Positions 57,869 to 64,000 of a stretch of 64,000 bases of DNA are shown here, piece after piece. Each line of letters begins with the position of its first letter. The stretch's first letter is position 1. Position numbers and translations under genes: made by a program. Under the pieces are notes generated by a model. That model was not told the origin of the DNA. It saw only the letters and a list, made by a program, of their open reading frames with translations, and ran no database searches. The DNA is from Actinophytocola sp036402745. Its GTDB lineage: Bacteria > Actinomycetota > Actinomycetes > Mycobacteriales > Pseudonocardiaceae. The stretch spans positions 1-64,000 of the forward strand of contig NZ_DASWSJ010000087.1 of the NCBI RefSeq assembly GCF_036402745.1, in the 5' to 3' direction.

Positions 57869-59350
57869 TCAGGAGTAGAGCTCCACCTCGCTCACCGTCG
57901 ACGAGCCGACGACCCGCACCTGCGTGACGGTCGCGTCGACCTTCTGGTAGCTCAGGCAGAAGCCCTTGATGTCGTCGAACCGGGCGATCTCGCGCCACTG
58001 GCCGTCGACGAGGCCCTCCACGCGGGCGTCGGAGGTCACGCCGTACTCGAGCCGCAGGCCGATCTCCTTCAGCCGGCGCGGCTGGGCGAACGACGCGCGT
58101 CCCGTGGTGAGCGCCAGCTTCGCGCCGGCGGCCGGCCGGGTGACCGTGATGAACTTCTTCCACACGCGGTACTTGTTGTCGACGGTGAACCCGCTGTCGC
58201 CGGCCGGGCAGCCCCACGACGGCGCGCAGTTGTCCCCGACGACGATCACCCGGTCGGCGGCGACGGCGGCGTGGTTCCCGTTGCCCGACGAGCCGTGGTA
58301 CGGGTTGCCGCTCGACGGGTAGTTGACGTAGGTGCGGCGGGCCTGGATGAAGCTGTTGCCGCCGTCGGTGGAGATCGCGAACCAGTTGTCGGGCCGGCCG
58401 AACCGCAGGGTCATGGCGCCGTTGCCGAGCAGCACGAGGCTGGGGGAGACGCCGTAGCGGCGGACGCCGTCGGAGCCGGGGCGGATCGAGTAGCCGGGGT
58501 CGTAGGAGATCGGCAGCACCTTGTGGCCGGTCCACGTCTGGCCGTTGGCGGACCGCGCGGTGATCAGCTTGATGTGCTTGCGCGAGGACCCGGCCGGCAC
58601 GACCTCGTCCTGGGTGACGACGGCGACCATCTCGCCGTTCGGCGCCCACGCGATGCCGGCCTCGTTGTACTGCTGCGTCGCCGACGACTGGATGATCGGG
58701 CCGTAGCGGGTCCAGGTGACGCCCTTGTCGCGGCTGATGGCGACCTCGGTGCGGGTGCCGGGATCGCCGGTGTACCGCGTGTAGTAGGAGAGGTAGAGGT
58801 TGCCGGCCGCGTCGGAGATCATGCCCTGGTTGACCCGGAGCCCGCGGTTCATGCCGCCCCAGGTCAAGCCGGACGTGGTGGTCAGCGTCGAGGCGACCGG
58901 GGTCCACGACACCCCGTCGTTGGTGGACTTCTTGACGCGCAGGTTCACCGACGTGGTGCTGGCGACGGAGACCGGGATGAAGGCGACGTCGAGCAGCGAG
59001 CCGTCCTTGAGCCGGGTGGTGGTCGAGAACGAGGTGTCGCCGGTCGAGTAGCCGGTGGGGAACGTCTGGCCGCCGTCGGTGGAGCGCTTGCGGCCGATGA
59101 CGGGGTCGGCCGAGCCGACGTCGGGGTTCTTGGACCAGGCGTACATGACGGTCTGGCCCATCGCGGAGACGCCGGGGTTACCGGTGATCGAGCCGTCGGC
59201 CGGACCGTTCTCGACGGTGACGGCCGGGGTCTGGGACCAGCCCCACGCGGCTGCGGCGGCCGGCGGCGCGGCCTGCCCTGGGATGGGAACGGAGATGATC
59301 GCGGCGGCGGTGGCGGCGACAGCGGCCCCGCTGATTAGTCGTGCCCTCAT
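57869..59350 (-). CDS. Secreted sialidase-fold (exo-alpha-sialidase-like) protein
   Basis: This 493-residue protein has a signal peptide (about residues 1-27, ending GQA). It then has BNR-type blades with Asp-box features (STDGGQTFP, STNDGVSW, SRDKGVTW, STDGGNSF), as in sialidases and other six-bladed hydrolases, and a C-terminal beta-sandwich (about 410-493). I cannot place the full arginine triad, so sialidase activity is not certain. The ATG at 59350 is chosen since it begins a normal signal peptide. Its promoter region is shared with the divergent PQQ dehydrogenase gene, which suggests joint control in carbohydrate use. Confidence 0.82.
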   Translation of the reverse strand: MRARLISGAAVAATAAAIISVPIPGQAAPPAAAAAWGWSQTPAVTVENGPADGSITGNPGVSAMGQTVMYAWSKNPDVGSADPVIGRKRSTDGGQTFPTGYSTGDTSFSTTTRLKDGSLLDVAFIPVSVASTTSVNLRVKKSTNDGVSWTPVASTLTTTSGLTWGGMNRGLRVNQGMISDAAGNLYLSYYTRYTGDPGTRTEVAISRDKGVTWTRYGPIIQSSATQQYNEAGIAWAPNGEMVAVVTQDEVVPAGSSRKHIKLITARSANGQTWTGHKVLPISYDPGYSIRPGSDGVRRYGVSPSLVLLGNGAMTLRFGRPDNWFAISTDGGNSFIQARRTYVNYPSSGNPYHGSSGNGNHAAVAADRVIVVGDNCAPSWGCPAGDSGFTVDNKYRVWKKFITVTRPAAGAKLALTTGRASFAQPRRLKEIGLRLEYGVTSDARVEGLVDGQWREIARFDDIKGFCLSYQKVDATVTQVRVVGSSTVSEVELYS

Positions 59351-59552
59351 GATCACCAGCGTGGGCCAGGGCCCTAACACCACGCTAACAAGTTCGATGG
59401 CCGCAAGGTTTCGCGGCAAACGAGCAAACTTTTGCTCAGAAGTTGCACTCTTTTGGCGGTGTCAGACATATGATGTGGCTCACATTATCGATCGAGCCCT
59501 GCGATCCGATCGACCGACGAACGCTCCGCCGACCCACGGAACGGGACCCACC
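59351..59552. promoter_or_regulatory. Divergent promoter region with several palindromes
   Basis: This 202-bp gap is AT-rich in its middle. It holds GAGCAAACTTTTGCTC (59422-59437, perfect 7-bp arms), ACATATGATGT (59466-59476) and ATGTGGCTCACAT (59473-59485, 5-bp arms). CTAACA occurs twice 11 bp apart (59374 and 59385). TTGCAC at 59443 may be a -35 for the plus strand, but I cannot fix its -10. A repressor of the LacI or GntR type could act at the first palindrome. Confidence 0.45.
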
Positions 59553-62366
59553 ATGCGAAGAAGCCCGAGGTGGCGTGCCGCCGCCTGCGCCGGTCTGCTC
59601 GTCGTCACCAGCATGGTGACCGTGCTCGCGACGGCTCCCGCCGGGGCACACCCGGTGACCGCCGCCGACTTCCAGCAGGTGGAGTTGGCCCGGGGGGTGG
59701 GCGAAATGGGCGAGCCGATGTCGCTCGCCGTCCTGCCCGATCGGTCGGTCCTGCACACCGCTCGCAGCGGCACGCTGCGCCGCACCGACGCGTCGGGCAC
59801 CACCTCGGTGATCGGCACGCTGCCGGTGTACTCCCACGACGAGGAGGGCCTGCAGGGCGTCGGCGTGGATCCCGGCTTCGCCACCAACCGGTTCATCTAC
59901 CTCTACCATGCCCCGCCACTGTCCACTCCGGCCGGTGACGCACCGGCCGGCGGCACGGACTTCTCCGCCTGGAACGGCGTGAACCGGTTGTCCCGCTTCA
60001 CCCTCAACGCCGACTACACCCTCAACCTGGCCAGCCAGGTGGCCGTGCTCGACGTGCCCGCCAGCCGCGGCATCTGCTGCCACGTCGGCGGGGACATCGA
60101 CTTCGACGCCGCCGGCAACCTCTACCTGACGACGGGCGACGACACCAACCCGTTCGACTCGAGCGGCTACTCGCCGATCGACGAGCGGGCCGACCGCAAC
60201 CCCGCCTACGACGCCCAGCGCAGCGCCGCCAACACGAACGACCTGCGCGGCAAGGTGTTGCGCATCAAGGTGAACGCGAACGGCACGTACTCCGTCCCGG
60301 CCGGCAACCTGTTCGCGCCCGGCACCGCGCGCACCCGCCCGGAGATCTACGCGATGGGCTTCCGCAACCCGTTCCGCATGAGCGTGGACAAGGCGACCGG
60401 CGTGGTCCACCTCGGCGACTACGGCCCGGACGCCGGGTCGGCCAGCGCCACCCGGGGTCCCGGCGGGCAGGTCGAGTTCAACCGGATCACCTCGGCCGGC
60501 AACTACGGCTGGCCCTACTGCACCGGCTCGAACACCACCGGCGAGACCTACGTCGACTTCACGTTCCCGTCCGGCCCGTCCGGCGCCCGCTTCGACTGCG
60601 CCGCCCCGGTCAACAACTCCCCGCACAACACCGGGCTCACCACGCTCCCCGCCGCGCGAGCGGCGTGGATCTCCTACGACGGCTGCTCGGTCCCCGCGTT
60701 CGGCTGCGGCTCGGAGTCGCCGATGGGCGGCCCCGTCTACCACTACGACCCGAACCTGAACTCCTCGGTGAAGTTCCCCGCCCTGCTGGACGGGCACGTC
60801 TTCCTCGGCGAGTACGGCCGCCGGTGGCTGCGCACCGCGCACGTCGGCGCCGACGGCACGGTCGGGCAGCTCGACACCTTCCCGTGGACCGGCACCCAGG
60901 TCATGGACCTGGCGTTCGGCCCGGACGGCGCGCTGTACGTGCTGGACTACGGCACCGGCAGCTTCGGCGGCGACGCCAACTCCGCGCTGTACCGCATCGA
61001 GTACAACCCGGGTGGCAACCGGGCACCCACGGCGGTGGCCGGCGCGAACCGGACCTCCGGCCCGGCGCCGCTGACGGTGAGCTTCTCCTCGGCCGGCTCG
61101 GCGGACCCCGAGGGCGGGGCGCTGACCTACCTGTGGGACTTCGGCGACGGCACCACCTCCACCGCCGCCAACCCGACCAAGACCTACTCCGCCAACGGCC
61201 AGCGCACGGCGACGCTGACGGTCACCGACCCGGGCGGGCGAACGGGCAACGCCAGCGTCGTGATCACCGTCGGCAACACCGCGCCGGCGGTCGCCCTCAG
61301 CACGCCGGTCGACGGGTCCACGTTCAGCTTCGGGGACACCGTGCCGTACACGATCACGGTGACCGACCCGGAGGACGGCACGATCGACTGCACGAGGGTC
61401 ACGCTGACCTACGTGCTCGGCCACGACAGCCACGGCCACCCGATCACCTCGAAGACCGGCTGCTCCGGCACGATCACCATCCCGGTCGACGGCGAGCACG
61501 ACACCGCGGCGAACCTGTACGCGGTGTTCGACGCCGAGTACACCGACCGCGGCGCGAACGGCCAGCCCGCGCTGACCACCCACGCGCAGAACCGGTTGCA
61601 GCCGGCGCACCGCCAGGCCGAGCACTACAGCGGCCAGTCCGGCACGAGCCTGATCGACAAGGCCGCCGCCGAGGGTGGCCGGACCGTCGGCGACATCACC
61701 AACGGCGACTGGATCGCGTTCCAGCCCTACGCGCTCGGTGGCGTCGACCGGATCTCCGCGCGGGTGTCCTCCGGCGGGTCCGGCGGCACGCTGACCGTGC
61801 GGGCCGGCTCGGCGACCGGCACGGTGCTCGGCTCCATGGCCGTACCGGTGACCGGCGGCTGGGAGACCTTCGCCGACGTGTCCACGAGCCTGTCCGGCGC
61901 CCCGGCGGGAACCACGACGCTGTACCTGACCTTCTCCGGCGGCACCGGCGCGCTGTTCGACGTGGACGCGTTCACGCTGTCCCGGGCGACCGGCCAGGGG
62001 CCGATCCGGGGGAGCGGCCGGTGCGTCGACATCGCGGGGGCCGCCACCGCGGACGGCACCAACGTCCAGCTCTACGACTGCAACGCGACCGCCGCGCAGA
62101 CGTGGACGGTCAGCGGCGCGACCCTGCGCGCCCTGGGCAAGTGCATGGACGTCGCCGGTGGCGCCACCGCGGACGGCACCCGGGTGCAGCTGTGGACCTG
62201 CAACGGATCCGGCGCCCAGAACTGGGCCACCCAGGCCGACGGCACCCTGCGCAACCCGCAGTCCGCCAAGTGTCTCAACCCCGCCGGCGGCAACACCGCC
62301 GGCGGCACGCAGTTGGTCATCTCCCCCTGCACCGGCGCCGCGAGCCAGCGCTGGACCCTGCCCTGA
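59553..62366 (+). CDS. Secreted PQQ-dependent sugar dehydrogenase with PKD, carbohydrate-binding and ricin-B domains
   Basis: This 937-residue protein has a signal peptide ending near residue 32 (PAGA before HPVTAADF). Residues about 45-485 are a soluble glucose/sorbosone dehydrogenase-type propeller (DEEGLQGVGVDPGF, MGFRNPFRMSVD, GNYGWPYC, LAFGPDGALYVLDYG). A PKD domain follows (about 490-575, YLWDFGDGT), then a beta-sandwich (about 575-685), a CBM6-like domain (about 690-810) and a ricin-type lectin (about 815-937). The family oxidises sugars or sugar alcohols with PQQ and calcium. The binding domains would hold it on a polysaccharide. It forms an operon with the next gene, 10 bp downstream. 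Confidence 0.88.
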   Translation: MRRSPRWRAAACAGLLVVTSMVTVLATAPAGAHPVTAADFQQVELARGVGEMGEPMSLAVLPDRSVLHTARSGTLRRTDASGTTSVIGTLPVYSHDEEGLQGVGVDPGFATNRFIYLYHAPPLSTPAGDAPAGGTDFSAWNGVNRLSRFTLNADYTLNLASQVAVLDVPASRGICCHVGGDIDFDAAGNLYLTTGDDTNPFDSSGYSPIDERADRNPAYDAQRSAANTNDLRGKVLRIKVNANGTYSVPAGNLFAPGTARTRPEIYAMGFRNPFRMSVDKATGVVHLGDYGPDAGSASATRGPGGQVEFNRITSAGNYGWPYCTGSNTTGETYVDFTFPSGPSGARFDCAAPVNNSPHNTGLTTLPAARAAWISYDGCSVPAFGCGSESPMGGPVYHYDPNLNSSVKFPALLDGHVFLGEYGRRWLRTAHVGADGTVGQLDTFPWTGTQVMDLAFGPDGALYVLDYGTGSFGGDANSALYRIEYNPGGNRAPTAVAGANRTSGPAPLTVSFSSAGSADPEGGALTYLWDFGDGTTSTAANPTKTYSANGQRTATLTVTDPGGRTGNASVVITVGNTAPAVALSTPVDGSTFSFGDTVPYTITVTDPEDGTIDCTRVTLTYVLGHDSHGHPITSKTGCSGTITIPVDGEHDTAANLYAVFDAEYTDRGANGQPALTTHAQNRLQPAHRQAEHYSGQSGTSLIDKAAAEGGRTVGDITNGDWIAFQPYALGGVDRISARVSSGGSGGTLTVRAGSATGTVLGSMAVPVTGGWETFADVSTSLSGAPAGTTTLYLTFSGGTGALFDVDAFTLSRATGQGPIRGSGRCVDIAGAATADGTNVQLYDCNATAAQTWTVSGATLRALGKCMDVAGGATADGTRVQLWTCNGSGAQNWATQADGTLRNPQSAKCLNPAGGNTAGGTQLVISPCTGAASQRWTLP
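62005..62366 (+). repeat. Ricin-B lectin module duplicated in the next gene
   Basis: This C-terminal lectin region (CVDI, CMDVAG, CLNPAGG repeats) is nearly the same in DNA and protein as the one beginning at about 63712 in the following gene, for example the stretch encoding GTLRNPQSAKCL. Recent duplication or gene conversion is likely. Confidence 0.75.
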
Positions 62367-62376
62367 GAGGAACGAC

Positions 62377-64000
62377 ATGCGACACCCTGTCCGCTCTGTC
62401 GCCGCGGTGGCCGCAGCCATCGCGGTGATCATGGCCTGCGGCGTCAGCACGCCGGCGAGCGCGGCCGACGCGCCGTACGACGTGCTGGTGTTCTCCAAGA
62501 CCGTCGGCTTCCGGCACGACTCGATCCCCATCGGGATCCAGACGTTCCGGGAGCTCGGCGCGGCCAACAACTTCACCGTGACCGCCAGCGAGGACGCCAA
62601 CGCGTTCAACACCGGCAACCTGGCGCAGTTCGAGGCGGTGGTGTTCCTCAACACCACCGGTGACGTCCTCAACGCCACCCAGCAGACCGCGTTCGAGTCC
62701 TACATCCGCGGCGGCGGCGGGTACGTGGGCGTGCACTCCGCGTCGGACACCGAGTACGACTGGGCGTTCTACGGCGAGCTGGTGGGTGCGTACTTCTCCT
62801 CGCACCCGGCGATCCAGCAGGTGACCGAGCGGGTGGAGAACCGGGCGCACGCGGGCACCGCGCACCTCGGGCAGACCTGGGTCCGCACCGACGAGCTGTA
62901 CAACTACCGAACCAACGTCCGCGCCAGCGCGCGCGTACTGGCCACGCTGGACGAGTCGAGCTACTCAGGCGGCACCATGGGCGCCGACCACCCGCACACC
63001 TGGTGCAAGGCCTACCAGGGCGGGCGCTCGTTCTACACCGGCAACGGCCATACCCAGGCGAGCTACAGCGAGCCGGCCTTCCGGTCGATGCTGCTCGGTG
63101 GCGTCCGGTACGCCGCGAACCGGACCAAGGCCGACTGCCGGGCGGAGAACGGCTACACCAACCTCTACAACGGTTCCACGACCGGGTGGTCGCAGGCCGG
63201 CCCCGGCAGCTTCACCAACGCCGACGCCACCCTCACCTCGGTCGGCGGCATGGGGCTGTTCTGGTACAGCACCAAGGAGTTCGGCGCCTACTCGCTCAAG
63301 CTCGACTGGAAGATGCCCGGCGACGACAACTCCGGCGTGTTCCTCGGCTTCCCGGCCAGCAGCGACCCGAACTCGGCGGTGAACAACGGGTACGAGGTGC
63401 AGATCGACGCCACCGACACACCCGACCGCACCACCGGCGCGGTGTACGGCTTCAAGTCCGCGGACCTCGCCGCCCGCGACGCCGCGCTGAACCCGCCTGG
63501 TGAGTGGAACACCTACGAGCTGCTGGTCGAGGGCGAGCACCTGCAGGTGTTCCTGAACGGCGTCAAGATCAACGACTTCACCAACACCGACCCGGCCCGC
63601 TCGCTCACCAACGGCTACATCGGCATCCAGAACCACGGCACCGGCGACGACGTCTCCTTCCGCTCGATCCGGATCAAGGAGCTCGGCGGGACCGTCCCCC
63701 CGCCGCGGACGGGCCCGATCACCGGGATCGGCGGCAAGTGCGTCGACATCTCGGCGTCCGCCACCGCGGACGGCACCAAGATCCAGCTCTACACGTGCAA
63801 CGGGACCGGCGCGCAGACCTGGACGGTGTCCGGTAGCACGCTCACCGCGCTCGGCAAGTGCTTGGACGTCTCCGGCGGCGGCACCGCGGACAACACCAAG
63901 GTGCAGCTGTGGACGTGCAACGGGAGCGGCGCGCAGAACTGGACCGCCCAGGCCGACGGCACGCTGCGCAACCCGCAGTCCGCCAAGTGCCTGACCCCGT
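62377..64000 (+). CDS. Secreted ThuA / 3-keto-disaccharide hydrolase / ricin-B protein, 3' end outside window
   Basis: At least 541 residues are visible, and no stop is reached before the right edge. After a signal peptide (about residues 1-30) comes a ThuA domain (about 33-245; VLVFSKTVGFRHDSIP, GGGGYVGVHSASDTEYDW, HPHTWCKAYQGGRSFYTGNGH). A DUF1080 or 3-keto-glycoside hydrolase domain follows (about 260-440; LFWYSTKEFGAYSLKLDWKM, NSGVFLGFP, WNTYELLVEG, HGTGDDVSFRSIRIKEL), then a ricin lectin from about 446. These families act on 3-keto sugars, so it may process products of the sugar dehydrogenase made upstream. The ATG at 62377 follows GAGAGGAA. Confidence 0.85.
   Translation, partial: MRHPVRSVAAVAAAIAVIMACGVSTPASAADAPYDVLVFSKTVGFRHDSIPIGIQTFRELGAANNFTVTASEDANAFNTGNLAQFEAVVFLNTTGDVLNATQQTAFESYIRGGGGYVGVHSASDTEYDWAFYGELVGAYFSSHPAIQQVTERVENRAHAGTAHLGQTWVRTDELYNYRTNVRASARVLATLDESSYSGGTMGADHPHTWCKAYQGGRSFYTGNGHTQASYSEPAFRSMLLGGVRYAANRTKADCRAENGYTNLYNGSTTGWSQAGPGSFTNADATLTSVGGMGLFWYSTKEFGAYSLKLDWKMPGDDNSGVFLGFPASSDPNSAVNNGYEVQIDATDTPDRTTGAVYGFKSADLAARDAALNPPGEWNTYELLVEGEHLQVFLNGVKINDFTNTDPARSLTNGYIGIQNHGTGDDVSFRSIRIKELGGTVPPPRTGPITGIGGKCVDISASATADGTKIQLYTCNGTGAQTWTVSGSTLTALGKCLDVSGGGTADNTKVQLWTCNGSGAQNWTAQADGTLRNPQSAKCLTP

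Overview
The window is high-GC DNA from an actinomycete. GTG and TTG starts are common, stop and start codons of neighbours overlap as ATGA or GTGA, and a few genes look leaderless. A short palindrome (GTCCA[CT]TGTGGAC) recurs inside coding sequence. A Pseudonocardiaceae host such as Amycolatopsis fits, but that is an inference and no 16S gene is present. I saw no tRNA, rRNA, CRISPR array, insertion sequence or phage gene.

Positions 2-30612 hold one plus-strand operon that enters from the left edge. It encodes a nonribosomal peptide pathway that looks like a hydroxamate siderophore assembly line. In order: an unrecognised helical protein; three NRPS genes (FAAL-ACP-C-A-PCP, then C-A*-PCP-C-A-PCP-C-A-PCP, then C-PCP); a 15-codon reading frame; an exported penicillin-acylase-type Ntn hydrolase; a small membrane protein; MbtH; an 85-residue unknown; an MFS exporter; a fused N-acetyltransferase / ornithine N-hydroxylase; a KASIII-like enzyme, an FkbH-like glyceryl-ACP synthase and a free ACP; and a PaoABC-like molybdenum aldehyde oxidase in two genes. 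The set suggests a chain started with a fatty acid, built from N-hydroxylated and acylated ornithine plus other residues (one adenylation domain reads close to the glycine code), exported, and then deacylated outside the membrane, as PvdQ does for pyoverdine. One adenylation domain (A*) has lost its catalytic motifs, the last module has no adenylation domain, and there is no thioesterase. The KASIII-FkbH-ACP block has the gene order of tetronate pathways and is the best candidate for an unusual tailoring or release step.

Positions 30609-31079 hold a DUF1707 gene that overlaps the operon end but probably has its own leaderless promoter. Positions 31263-35183 encode a large secreted BNR/Vps10-like propeller protein, closed by a strong hairpin terminator (35193-35226). 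Minus-strand housekeeping and signalling genes follow: a MmcQ/YjbR protein, a CPA1 Na+/H+ antiporter with a UBP-type zinc finger, and an ABC transporter with a NarL-type two-component system whose promoter region carries an 18-bp perfect palindrome. Then come a small Pro/Thr-rich membrane protein, a fused DMT-like membrane domain / glycosyltransferase, a DUF998 protein, an OmpR-type two-component system, a zinc-ribbon protein and a PRC-barrel-like protein. Divergent from these are a DUF5335-like gene preceded by 11-bp tandem repeats and a class I methyltransferase.

Positions 49452-57753 look like a catabolic locus for an organic acid: a D-2-hydroxyacid dehydrogenase with Fe-S domains, a class V aminotransferase, a divergent MatC-like dicarboxylate permease, an IclR regulator, a crotonase and a family III CoA-transferase. 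Palindromes near the promoters suggest shared IclR control.

Positions 57869-64000 encode exported carbohydrate-acting proteins: a sialidase-fold protein and, divergently, a PQQ-dependent sugar dehydrogenase with PKD, carbohydrate-binding and ricin-lectin domains, then a ThuA / 3-keto-disaccharide hydrolase / ricin protein that runs off the right edge.
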